Assembly (NCBI RefSeq): GCF_002878395.1
Contig: NC_061115.1
Span: 218,945,886 to 219,009,885, forward strand
DNA from: Capsicum annuum
Taxonomy: Eukaryota > Streptophyta > Magnoliopsida > Solanales > Solanaceae
Reading direction: 5' to 3'
DNA: 64,000 nt
Positions 15,001 to 26,693 of this stretch are shown piece after piece. The notes under the pieces were generated by a model that did no database searches, had not been told where the DNA came from, and saw only the letters and a program-made list of their open reading frames with translations. Every line of letters starts with the position of its first letter. The first letter of the stretch is position 1. Both the position numbers and the translations under genes were made by a program.

Positions 15001-16540
15001 CGCACCATTTCGCCCGTTTGTTCACCCAAATGGCCACGAAAATTTAAACGGACAACACTGAGATGAACCCCAACCTTCCTGGCACACCCCAGTCGATTTT
15101 TCGCCCACAACACGCCCGGACCCCGTGCCCACCTCAAAATCATGGTCTATAGCACACTAATTTGGCCTGAAAAACTCCGTTCGTATGGTTTTGCCTGTTT
15201 GTCCACCCAAATGGCCACGAAAATTTAAATAGACCTCAATGGGATGATCATCGACCTCCCTATCATGCCCCAGTTGATTTTTGACCCACAGCACGCCCCG
15301 ACCTCAGGCCCACCCTCGGAATCATGTGCTAAAGCAAACTAATTTAGCCCGAAAATACCCCGTTGTCCACCCAAATGGCAAAGAAAATTTAAATGGACCA
15401 CACTGGGAAGATCTCCAACCTCCCTAGCATGCCCTGATCATTTTTCATCCCACAGCACGCCCGAACCCCAGGTGCATCCCCAAAACCATGGGCTATAGCA
15501 CACCAATTTGGCCCGAAAATGCCCTGTTCGCACCATTTCGCCCGTTTGTCCACCCAAATGGCCACAAAAATTTAAACGAACCATGCTGAGACGATCACCA
15601 ACCTTCCTGGCATGCCCTGATAGATATTCAGCCAATAAAACACTCGGACCCAGGGCTCACCCCCGAAATCATGGGCTATAACACACCATTTTGACCCGAA
15701 AACACCTCGTTCGCGCCGTTTCGCCCGTTTGTCCACCCAAATGGCCACAAAAATTTAAACAGACCACACTGGAACGATCTCCAACCTCCTTGGCATGCCT
15801 CGATTGATTTTTGACATGGACCCTGGGCTCTCCCCCGAAATCGTGGGATATAGCACACCAATTTAGCCTGAAATACCTTGTTCGCACCATTTCGCTCGTT
15901 TGTCCACCAAAATGGCCACAAAAATTTAAACAGACCACACTGGAATGATCCCCTACCTCCCTGGCATGACCCGATCAACTTTTGACCCTTAGTACGCTCG
16001 AACCCCGAGCTCGCCCCCAAAACTGTGGGCTATAGCACACTGATTTGCCCTGAAAATATCCCGTTCGTGCCATTTCGCCTGTTTGTCCACCCAAATGGCC
16101 ACAAAAATTTAAACGGACCACACTGGGACGATCCCCAATCTTTCTAGCATGCCCCGGTCAATTTTTGGCCCACAGACCACCCGGACCCCAGGCCCACCCT
16201 GAAAACCATGGGCTACAGTGTACCGATTTGGCCCAAAATGCCCCGTTCGTGCAGATTCACCCATTTGTCCACCCAAATGGCCATAAAAAATAAAATGGAC
16301 CACATTGGAATGATCCCCAACCTCCCTGGCACGCCCTAGTCGATTTTTGGCCTATGGCACACCCGGACCCTGGGACCACCCACAAAACGATGGGCTATAG
16401 CTCACCAATTTAGCCTAAAAATGCCTCATTCGCGTCGTTTTGCCTATTTGTCCACACAAACAACCAAAAAAATTAAACTGATCAAACTGGGACGATCCCC
16501 AACCTCCCTGGCATGCCCCAGTCGATTTTCAGTACACAAT
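1..16540. repeat. Tandem satellite array, subfamily 1 (monomer about 181-183 bp)
   Basis: About 90 head-to-tail copies of one monomer fill this stretch. Landmarks in each copy, in order, are 'ctgggatgatccccaacc', 'gcatgcccc', 'ttttggcccacagcacgccc', 'gtgggctatagcacacc', 'gtttgtccacccaaatggcc' and the AT block 'aaaatttaaac'. Spacing of the first landmark at 12031, 12214 and 12397 is 183 bp; a few monomers are shorter (725 to 871 is only 146 bp). Copies differ from one another by many scattered substitutions. The length resembles known 180-182 bp Solanaceae subtelomeric satellites (for example CL14 of potato relatives, HRS60 of tobacco), but I cannot assign a family without alignment. Many short open reading frames occur here on both strands; all are repeats of the same monomer and none looks like a gene. 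Confidence 0.95.
6045..13640. repeat. Higher-order repeat within the satellite, period about 3.78 kb
   Basis: Diagnostic monomer variants recur at a fixed distance. The 'gtcct(c/t)ttaaatggcc' variant is at 6221 and 10003, 'cccaagtg' at 7851 and 11633, and 'gagctattgaacacctattt' at 8147 and 11929, each 3782 bp apart; 'cct caatctatagcac'-type variants are at 6526 and 10307. Two neighbouring copies of a unit of about 21 monomers are therefore visible. The second copy appears to lack about two monomers near 12020 relative to the first. Partial versions of the same ordered block occur at about 100-870, 2050-2790, 12885-13640 and 14655-15390. Confidence 0.8.
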
Positions 16541-19375
16541 ACAGCCCGTGTTTTGATCGTTTGACCACCCAAATGGCTCCTCCAACCCAAACGGACTACA
16601 CTAGGTTACTTCCAAGCCTTCTTAGAATGCCTCGATCAATTTTGGGCCCATAGCACGTTCGAACCCTGAGCCCACCCCCAGAACCATGGGCTATAGCATA
16701 TCGATTTGGCCTGAAAATGCCCCGTTCGTGCCGTTTAGCCTATTTGACTACCCAAATATCCCTGCCCACCCAAACGAACAAAACTAGGCCGCTCTCCAAC
16801 CTACCTGGCATGACCTGATTGATTTTTGACCCACAGCACGGTTGGACCTTAGTCCCAACGCCAGATTCGTTGGTTGTAGCCTACTGATTTCTCCCAAAAA
16901 TACCCCATTCACGTCGTTTCACCCATTTGACCAGCCAAATGGCCCTACCCACCCAAACGGACCATATTAGATCGCTCCCCAACATCTCTCACATGCCCTG
17001 GTAAATTTTTGGTCCAAAGCACGCCCAGACCCAGGCCCACCCTCGAAAACGTGGGCTATAGCACACTGATTTGGCCTAAAAATGCCTCATTCGCACCATT
17101 TTGCTCATTTGACCACCCAAATTACCCGTCCCACCAAAACAGACCACACTAGGCCACTTCTCAGCCTCTCTGGCATTCCCTAGTCAACTTTTAACCTACA
17201 TCATGCTCGAACCCTAGGCCCACTCCTAGAACCTAGGTTATAGCACACCAATTTGGCTCGAAAATGCCCTGTTCTAATTGTTTCGCCTGTTTTACCACCC
17301 AAATGGCTACGCCCACCCCAACGAACCACACTAGGCCACTCTTCAGCCTCCCTGGGATGCCCCAGTTATTTTTCAGCCCACAATACACCCGGACCCCGGG
17401 CTCCCCCAGAATCGTGTGCTATTGCACACCGATTTAGCCTAAAAATACCTCATTCACGCCGTTTCACCTGTTTGACGACCCAAATGTCCTTGTTGATCCC
17501 AAGACCATACAAGGTCGCTCCCCAGCCTCCCAGGCATTCCCCAATCAATTTTTAGCCCACAACACCCCCGGACCTCGGGCCCACCCCTTAAACCATGGGC
17601 TATAGCACACCAATTTGGCCTAAAAATGCTCCATTTGTGCTATTTTCCCCATTTGACCCCCAAATGACCCTTCTAACCCCAACGGACCATACTAGGCCAC
17701 TCCCCAGCCTCCCTGTCATGCACCAGTTAATTGTTGGCCCACAGCACGCCTAGACTCTGGGTCCACCCTCGAAACCATAGGCTAAGCATACTAATTTGGC
17801 CTAAAAATGCCTCGCTTGCGCCGTTTCGCCCACAGCACGCTCGAACCCAATTCTGCCCCTAGAATTATGGGCTATAGCACACCGATTTGACCAACTAAAT
17901 GGTCCTGTTAACACCTCCAGATCATACTAGGCCATTCCCCAGCCTCTCTAGCACACCCAGTCTATTTTTAGCCCATAGTATACCCGAACCTTAAGTCCAC
18001 CCCCATAATCGTGGGATATAGCACACCAATTTAGCCCAAAAATGCCCTATTCGCATCTTCAAATCGCCCCGTCAACCCTAACGGACCACACTAGGTCGTT
18101 CTTCAGCCACCCTGACATGCTCCGATCAATTTTTGGCCCATAATATGCCAGTCCATTGTCCCACCCCCTGAACCGTGGGCTATAGTATACTGATTTGGCT
18201 CGAAAATGCCCCATTCATATTGTTTCACCCGTTAGACCCCCGAATAGCCTCGCCAAACCCAACGGACCATACTAGGCTGCTCTCCAGCCTCTCTGGAATG
18301 CCCCTATCAATTTTTGGACAACAGCACGCTCGAATACACCCCAACACCGTAGGCTATAGCATATCAATTTGGCCCGAAAATACCCCGTTCATAATATTTT
18401 GCTCGTTTGACCACTCAAATGGCCTCATTGATCCCAACGAACAATACTAGGCTACTCTTCAGCCCCCCAGCCCACTCAGGTTAATTTTTGGCCCACACTA
18501 TTCTCAGACCCTGGGGCCACCCATGGAACCATAGGCTATAGCACATCATTGTAGCCCAAAAATGCACCATTCTTGCTGTTTTGCCTATTTGACGACCCAA
18601 ATAGCCTCATCGACCCCAAAAGATCACTCTAGACCACTCCCTAGGCTCCCTGGTATGCTTTAGTCAATTTTTAGATCACAGCACGCTCGGACCTAGGGAA
18701 AACCCTAAAAACTAGCTATTGCACACCGATTTAGTTTGAAAATGCCCTGTTCGCGCCGTTTTGCTCCTTTGACCCCCCAAATGGCCCGGCCGACCCTAAA
18801 GAACCATACTAGGCCTTTATCCATCCTCCGTGGCATGCCTCGCTAAATTTTTAGCCCACAGCCCGGCCAAACCCCGATCCCACCCCCAAAACCGTCGGCT
18901 ATAGCACACCGATTTAGCCTGAAAATGCCCCGTTTTGGCGTTTTGCCTGTTTGACCTCCTAAATGACCCCGCCGACCCCAACAGACCATACTAGGCCGCT
19001 CCCAAACCTCCCTGGCATGTCTCGATTAATTTTTGGCACACATCACGCCCGTACCTCGGGCCCACCCTCAGAACTGTAGGCTATAGCACACCGATTTGGC
19101 CCAAAAATGCTCCATTCGCATTGTTTTGCCCGTTTGACCCCCAAATGGCCCCTTCGGCACCAACAGACCATACTAGGCCGCTTCTCAGCCTCCCTGGCAT
19201 GCCCAGATTAATTTTCAGCCCATAACACACCCACCCTCAAAATCGTAGGCTATAACACATCGATTTAGCTCAAAAACTCTTCATTTGTGCTGTTTCGTCC
19301 GTTTGGCCATCCAAATGGCCCCGCCGATCCCAACGGAGCATACTAGGCCGCTCCCCAGCCTCCCTGGCATGCCTC
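16541..19375. repeat. Tandem satellite array, subfamily 2
   Basis: The same monomer framework continues with about the same period ('actaggccg' at 18989 and 19172), but the AT block 'aaaatttaaacgg' of subfamily 1 is replaced by a GC-rich 'ccgccgaccccaacgg'-like block. 'ctgggatgatcccc' becomes 'ctaggccgctcccc'. The switch is between about 16500 and 16620, next to a monomer with an internal deletion ('acaatacagcccgtg' near 16536). Only 'actagg', not 'ctgggatgat', is seen beyond this point. Confidence 0.85.
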
Positions 19376-22300
19376 TGTCATGACCCAAACCAACAAACCG
19401 TACGGGCATCTGTGTTATTCTAAGTAGTTAGGAGAACCCTTACTACCCAACTAAAAATATACGGAAGACTTCTGTTTTTAAGAAAATATTAGATTAAATA
19501 TAATAAAGTAAATTAAATACTAATAAATAAACTTTTCAAAAACTTCTTACAAATGTCCTTCACTATACCAAGACTTGGCCAGACATGTACAAGAGCTATC
19601 TACTACAGCATAGACTAATAATAAAATAAATGATACAAAGACTCTAACATCTGCCAGGATAAAAGTGCAGAAGCTAGTGCTGAATATCTACATCCATCTA
19701 GTAACTGTAAACTAACCTGCATCCAGTCTACACTCCAAGAAGGAATGTAGAAGAGTAGGGTCAGTACAACAACACATACTGGTAGGCATCATCGGTCGCC
19801 CGTGTTAGTTCATATAATCATAAAATAGAATTAAGAAAAATAAATCATGACATCTTGAATGGAAAATAATTCAACTAAGGTTGTAATAATATTATTACTT
19901 TACCTGTATAAGTTACATCATCCAACTACTCTTCCAACTCCATCATTATTATATTCGCTACTAACATACTCTAGACTCATTAATTCACACCATCAACCAC
20001 AATCCAACCTAATACATCACTTTTCCTCTTTATACACCTTATCTTTTTCATTACTCATATTCACAGGAACAAATCTGTAATTATAGACAACCCACACTAA
20101 ACTCTCAGGCTAATAATCAAATATTCTCTTATAATATTAAAGAATGATAACTAGCTATTCTAGTAAGCTAAAATTAAAATGCGTATAAATGAAGCAAGTC
20201 AACCAACATATAAGTAAGTACAAAATTTCACTTTTTTAAATACATATCACACAATCAAATACCCAATTAATCAGCAATATAGCAATAACAGATCAAAGAG
20301 TGCTCACAAATAAGCCACATAACCATCAAGAGTATTAACCATACCGTAAACATCCACAGACTCAACACAAATGTGTACACACATGTCATGGGACTTATTT
20401 TTCCCCAAATAGTCATGACCTGCAGGGAACAGTCTATGTTCATGTACCGTACCAGCGTGGTACCCGATCCACCATATACATATCTGTATCGGTGTGGTAC
20501 CCAATTCATCATATACATATTCATACCAGCGTGGTACCCGAACCAACATGCACATATCCGTACCGGCGTGGTACCCGATCCAACATATACATATCTGTAC
20601 CGGCGTGGTACCCGATCCATCATACATATATCCGTACCGGTGGGGTACCCGATCCAACATATCAATATTCGTACCGACGTAGTACCCGATCCAACATACA
20701 TATATTCATACCAGCGTGGCACCCGATCCAACATATACATTTCCGTACCGGCGTGGTACCCGATCCAACGTCATGGTACCTGATCCAACATATACATATC
20801 CATACCGGTGTGATACCCGATCCAACATATATACATCTATACCAGCACGGTACTCGATCCACCATAATCAAGTAATATCATTATCAAATTTACACTTCCT
20901 CACAGCATACAACACGGTGTACCAAGTTTACAAGTACACTTAAAGTCATGAGATAATTCCATCAAGTAAATTTCAATAATTATTCATACATGCATCAACA
21001 ATCCAAACATCAACATGTCATTCATGGCATTAATACAAGGAGTTATCATTATCAAACAAGCCTCTCATAGGCACATTTCAATAAATCATCATTATAACCA
21101 ATTTAGTCTCTCATGGACATCCAATAGATAAAGTGTTTTTATCAATACCAAAATAAGAATATCATAAAATAAATCACAATTTAACACTTAAGCATGCAAG
21201 TTGCTATTGGAGTATTACTTACTCATTAATTATTAAAATGTCACTATCCCTTTTCATATAATACAATCATCACACTAATTCAAGTCATCTATCCTTTAGA
21301 TATTACTGTGTTCATCAGTACTTAATCCTAGCATGGTTATCCTCATCATATTATTGTCCAACACATATAACTTAATATCATTGTAACTCAACTAGATTCA
21401 TCACCAAAACAACTAAGAACTATCATGTCCACATCTTTCATTTACAACAAGCTCATTGCAACACATAGCACATAATATCACAAGTATCACATAATTAACC
21501 AATAATATAGTTTTCGGGATTAAAGTTAAGTTCTTGTGTCTTTATCCACCTCAACTCTATGCCCGCAGGCCTAGACATGCTTTCTCCCATCAATTCTAAA
21601 TTATGAAAATATAAATTAACACAATCTTCTACTCATTAAACCTAGCCTACCTGGACGTCAAGCTTTTGGAAGAAACAAGCTGCAACAAATATGATCTTTC
21701 CTTTCCTTCATGCCTTAGAATAATCAATCATCTAAAAAAATAAAAAATAATAAGAGTAATTAAACAATTACTCTTCAAACAAATATCTTGGGGATTCAAA
21801 ATCACTAGTTCTATCCTTAATTGAAGGTCTATATCATTTCCCAAAGCCAGTTAGCCATTAATTAGCTTTTTCAAGCTTAATCCATCTCCATTAATGGAGT
21901 TTTTATATTAAAGGTCTCATCTTTACGAAACTCAGGGTTCCTAACCATCAAAATTCATAATCTAGTTTATGAAATTCATGTTAGGAATCTTTAATTTATA
22001 GTTTAGAATCAGCTATAGGTCATATTAAAAACACCCTGAGTATTTCCCAAAAGAATTCCACAATTAAAAGTCTTTCTAAGGATTCTAACATGTTAAAAGG
22101 ATTAAAAGACGAAGAAAATAATGGAAAAACTTACCTCAACAAAGGAATTTTACCTTCAACCTTGGTAAATCATCTCTCTAGGGTTGGAGAATGAAATTTA
22201 GGGGTTTTGAACTTAAAATATGGCTGAAGTTGATTTAAATACCATCAGAATTTATGTTACAGCGAAATCCCGTTTCAGCCCCGACAGTCCTCCATAAAAT

Positions 22301-22741
22301 AGTCATAACTTTTTACTCCGAATTCAAATTGAGGAACGGTTTGTTGTGTTCGAAAAGGACCAAGATATCTTTAATTTGGTGGGTGTTCGGTTTCGTAACT
22401 CCTTATATTCTAAAAGAGATGATCGTTTGAAGTTGACCCAAATAAAAATCCATATCAAAACTCTATCAAAAATAAAGTTTTAAACTTAACTTTGTGTTAG
22501 GGATATTGTATGACCTTAATTAATAGCTAAAGAAATTTCAAACTAGGTTAGTGATATTAGAACTCATGAATAATTAGATTCATCGGGCTTGAGTCTATCT
22601 AGACATATCTGAAGACTAAAATCTTCGCCAAAAAGTTTAAGGTAACATAATAAATAAAATAGTGGCTAATTTGGACCCAAATTAATATTGAGGAATGAAT
22701 TTATTACGAATAATTTAGTAACGGTGAAATGGGTTGTTGCA
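19376..22741 (-). mobile_element. Solo LTR (about 3.37 kb), probably of a Ty3/gypsy element
   Basis: Non-satellite DNA splits one satellite monomer. The insert begins TGTCATGACCC and ends GGGTTGTTGCA, so it has the TG..CA termini of an LTR. The flanks are 'gcctc' (19371-19375) and 'gcctt' (22742-22746), a 5-bp target duplication with one mismatch, and the interrupted monomer resumes in register. On the minus strand it reads TGCAACAACCC...GGGTCATGACA, which resembles the termini of the chromovirus LTR at 23439-26556, hence the strand. No gag, protease, RT or integrase sequence lies inside; the open reading frames here are low-complexity. It carries a 41-bp minisatellite and, near 22430, a 'gtttgaagttgaccca' motif also present in the other LTR. 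It is most simply the product of LTR-LTR recombination. Confidence 0.75.
20450..20868. repeat. Minisatellite, about ten copies of a roughly 41-bp unit
   Basis: Repeated unit with the core 'accggcgtggtacccgatcc' followed by an 'aacatatacatatcc'-like spacer. Copies differ at a few positions ('ggtgtggtaccc', 'gacgtagtaccc', 'gcacggtactcg'). It lies inside the solo LTR. The unit has no in-frame stop in several frames, so long open frames on both strands here are artefacts of periodicity. Confidence 0.9.
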
Positions 22742-23333
22742 GCCTTGGTCAATTTTTGGCCCACAGCACGCCTGGACCCCGGCCCACCCTCGAACCGTGG
22801 ACTATATCACACCAATTTAGCCTGAAAATGACCCGTTTGTGCCATTTCGACCATTTGACCACCCAAATGGCCCAACCGAGCCCAATGGACCACACTAGGC
22901 CGCTCTCCAACCTCCCTGGCACGCCCGATCAATTTTTAACCCATGGCACGCCTGGACTCTGAGCACACCCCCGAAATCGTGGGCTATAGCACATCGATTT
23001 TGCAAGAAAATGCTCGTCCGAGCCGTTTCACTCATTTGACTACCCAAATATGCCGCCGACCCCAACAGACCACACTTGTCCACTCCCTAGCACACCACGA
23101 TCAATTTTTGGCCTACAGCACGCCCGGACCTGTGGCCCACCCCCAAAACCGTGGGCTATAGTACACCGATTTAGCTCAAAAATGCTCTTTTTGTACCATT
23201 TCACCGATTTGACCACCCAAATGGCCCCGCTAACTCCAACGGACCACACTAGGCTACTTTCCAGCCTCCTTGGCATGCCTCGGTCAATTTTTGACCCACA
23301 ACACGTGCACTCCCAAAATGATGGGCTATAGCA
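22742..23333. repeat. Satellite subfamily 2, continuation after the LTR
   Basis: Three to four further monomers of the GC-rich subfamily ('cactaggccgctctccaacc' near 22890, 'cacactaggctactttccag' near 23246). The first base pairs complete the monomer interrupted at 19375. The array stops abruptly inside a monomer at 'gggctatagca'. Confidence 0.88.
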
Positions 23334-23438
23334 GTTCCTCATGTCAAGATATATAAGACTATTTCACATTGACCGGCAAAAAGAACACAATGGTAGAAAT
23401 AAAAATCATGCTCACAATGGACTTGAACATGGTGATAC
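23334..23438. other. Unassigned spacer between satellite and LTR
   Basis: About 105 bp that match neither the satellite nor the LTR that follows. It ends 'ggtgatac' directly before the LTR terminus TGTCACGCC. I see no coding or structural signal. Confidence 0.5.
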
Positions 23439-26400
23439 TGTCACGCCTTAAATCCTATTGGGGTGGACTGGCACCCGTAACCGAGGAGGCCCGGGAGAAC
23501 CAGCTCATAACCTTATACTTCCCATGCATACCTCTATGACAACCTAAAATTCGGACAGCATCATGTCGCATATAAAAGGAAATAATCACCTGTATAAGCT
23601 CAAGAACACATATATATATGTATATACAATACTTGGCCATTGGATCCATCACGTCTATTAACAAAATACCACCTTGACTGTACATTAGGTCTACAANNNN
23701 NNNNNNNNNNNNNNNNNNNNNNNNNNNNNNNNNNNNNNNNNNNNNNNNNNNNNNNNNNNNNNNNNNNNNNNNNNNNNNNNNNNNNNNNNNNNNNNNCCCC
23801 AATAGGATTTGGGGTGGACTGGCACCCGTAACCGAGGAGGCCCGGGAGAACCAGCTCATAACCTTATACTTCCCATGCATACCTCTATGACAACCTAAAA
23901 TTCGGACAGCATCATGTCGCATATAAAAGGAAATAATCACCTGTATAAGCTCAAGAACACATATATATATGTATATACAATACTTGGCCATTGGATCCAT
24001 CACGTCTATTAACAAAATACCACCTTGACTGTACATTAGGTCTACAAAGCCTCTAGACAATACACTGAGTTTAACTAAAGTCGGGACACACCCCGCCATA
24101 TAACAAACTTCTATACAATACCAAAAGTGACTGGATATGACACGAAAAGCCCCGAAGCAAATTGGAGCTCACCAAAAGCAGCTGGATATCCTAGCTCCTA
24201 CTTGTGTGGTATATGAGCTGAGGTACATGTACCTACAGCTTGAAATGCAGGTCCCCCATGGGGGACATCAGTATGAAATATTTATTGATATGTAAAGCTG
24301 TAGATAATCACATATGATATAGGAGCTCAATAAAAATCAGAAACAAGTGAATAAATTGTAATAGGAGTGGACCACACTTACTAGAACTTGTGACAGCCTG
24401 TACATTGTATTTATTCAATCTCTTTACCTTCGTTCTTATTATTTTTGTAATCATTACTGTACTGTACTGTGACATTAGGCTGCCTCCAGTACATATCAAC
24501 TGGGATCAACCCATGATAGGCTTATGCCCCTGGGATACCACCCATAAATACATAAATAGGGATCGACCCATGATAGGCTTATGCCCCTGGGATACCACCC
24601 GATAAGATAAAACTTTCATCACTTAGTTCAATTAATCTTTGAGATTGTTATTTTGGTCACCACCGCATTTTTGATACTTTGAAACAATGATACATCAATA
24701 AGAGACATATAGATAGATCATCAATGCAATAACAATGAAGTAAGAACTCATTGGCACATCAATGAAGTATTTTAGAGTCATCAATGCCATAACAATGAAG
24801 TAGGAACTTATTGGTATATCAATGAAATATTTTGGAGTCATTAATAGCACATGGATCTTGTTTGAGTAACCGGATACCTTCTGACATTCATTAGTGCAAT
24901 AAACATGTAAGATTTGGAAAACAAGTAAGTATTGGAATGTCTTGACATCTTGTAGGGTGGAAACAAGTTCATTGGTAATGTAGGACATCATACAAAACCA
25001 TTATGGATCACATGTTATTGAATAACTTTGGAAACTTTCTTAATAGAACAATTGTTCACTTTCATGCCAAAGATATGGTATAGAGTATGCTTTACATACC
25101 TGACTGTCAACCTTCAATACTAGTCCCAAATGGACTTCCCATCTTTTCGGATTACTTATCTACAACGAACATATATAGCAATCTAGTATTAGCAACCAAA
25201 CGTCATAACTCAATTATTTGAATTCACCAAACTAGTGATTAAGTAGTAAGTCTTAATTACACCATAAAGGGTGTCACTTTAACCCTCTTATACTCCAATT
25301 ACATTCACATGACATGCATATTCATACAACATCCTCTAATATCAAGTTTGGATTCATTTATCCTTCCAACCAATCCATTAAACCAAATTGAGCCATAGAC
25401 ATAAATAATCATCAATTCAATAGTATATCACCATATCCACCTTCCATAACTCAATTACCATATCCACATTCCATAACTCAATTACCATATCCACCTTCCA
25501 CAATTCAATACAACCAAACCATGCTACATAATCCATAACCCTACTTCCATCACCTTTCAATAATAACCAATACATATAATCCTCTATCACACATACACAT
25601 ATGGAAAAGAACAAAGGAAAACAATATTCATACCTTAGAATTCACCTCTTGATTATGCAATCCTGTTTGCACAAATAATAGATGTCGTTCGAAGCTCTCG
25701 AGATGACAAACACAGTTATCAGATTACTTTGGAATTTCTACGGTTGAATCAAAAGTAATTTAAAGGTCAAATTTGGCTAGGGTTTGTTCTTTCTCACTGA
25801 TTGATGATGAAAATGAGTTTTTGAACTCATAGACATGTATATATACACATATTCCCGTCCATAATATAATAGAAAATGACCAAAATGCCTTTAAAATTTA
25901 AATAATGTCAAATCTGTCCTTTGGTGGATTGTTTTGATAAGCTAAAGTAGATCGACCATAACTCTTTTCTTGGATATCGGATTTGGGTGAAATTGGTATC
26001 GTTGGAAGGATAATTCAAAGGGATTTCATTTCATACAAAGTAGGCCACCCATTTCATCCTGTACAAGGAGTTATGGTCATTTGAAGTTGACCCTAAAAAT
26101 CTGTTTTGATAGGCTGAAGTAAAACGAGTATAACTCCTTACTTAGACATTGGATTTTGATGAAACCAATTTCATTGGAAAGAAAACTCAAATATATTTCT
26201 TTTCATAAGTCGCAGATCTCCCAGTTCATTATATTAAGGGAGTTATGATCATTTGAAGTTGACCCAAAAATTCGGCTGGCCTCAGTAGTTTGTGTGCAGG
26301 AAATTTTCCTGCATATTTACTATTCCCAAATATCCCGACCACCGTTTTATAGTTTCGAACGTGCTCGATTATATCCGAAACCTATCCGTTTTTGAAAATT

Positions 26401-26556
26401 TTTATATCGTTGGAAAGCTTATTCAATAACCTTCGCATGGAACCATCGACGGGCAAATTCCTGTGTAAATAAAATAAAAAAATTAATTCCATATAAATAA
26501 GACCAATACACGTACTTGAATATGCCAATACACGTACTTGAATACGGGGTGTTACA
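23439..26556 (-). repeat. 3' LTR of the chromovirus
   Basis: On the minus strand the LTR starts TGTAACACCCCG at 26556, directly after the polypurine tract, and ends GGCGTGACA at 23439. The apparent length of 3.1 kb includes 100 N and a flanking duplicate of about 240 bp that may be an assembly artefact. It contains short tandem repeats: a 57-bp unit twice (24502, 24559), a unit of about 62 bp at 24713-24845, a unit of about 30 bp three times at 25432-25510, and a 20-bp direct repeat at 26507-26547. No genes. Confidence 0.75.
23697..23796. other. Assembly gap of exactly 100 N
   Basis: One hundred consecutive N, the usual placeholder for a gap of unknown size. About 240 bp before the gap (from 'ggggtggactggcacccg' to 'attaggtctacaa') are repeated without visible change after it (about 23811-24054). 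The sequence immediately after the gap, 'ccccaataggattt', is the reverse complement of 'aaatcctattgggg' at about 23450-23463. Confidence 0.98.
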
Positions 26557-26570
26557 TCGTTCCCCCCTTT
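26557..26570 (-). other. Polypurine tract of the chromovirus
   Basis: On the minus strand 'aaaggggggaacga' immediately precedes the LTR start TGTAACACCC. A purine run next to the 3' LTR is the plus-strand priming site of LTR retroelements, and it fixes the LTR boundary here. Confidence 0.8.
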
Positions 26571-26693
26571 AGGACATTCGTCCTCAAATGTTAGCGTATT
26601 TATTCAATCGAAACAAGTTCAAGTCCATCATTAATATTCACATCATCACATAAATACTATGCATATATAAAAAAAAACTTACTTGTTAATGTT

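Noticed and set aside
1..19375. Dozens of 60-180 codon open frames on both strands with Pro/His-rich proteins
   Set aside because: They are translations of the satellite monomer in different frames, repeat with its period and have no family similarity, introns or codon bias.
20450..20868. CRISPR-like look: conserved core with variable spacers
   Set aside because: The spacers are near-identical to each other, the unit is a degenerate minisatellite, and the genome is a plant's.
20267..20875. Overlapping open frames (up to 157 aa) on both strands with a repeated peptide
   Set aside because: They arise because the minisatellite unit lacks stops in several frames; the repeat is inside an LTR.
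23455..24099. Open frame of 214 codons running through the N gap
   Set aside because: It is LTR sequence read through 100 unknown bases and duplicated on both sides; not a gene.
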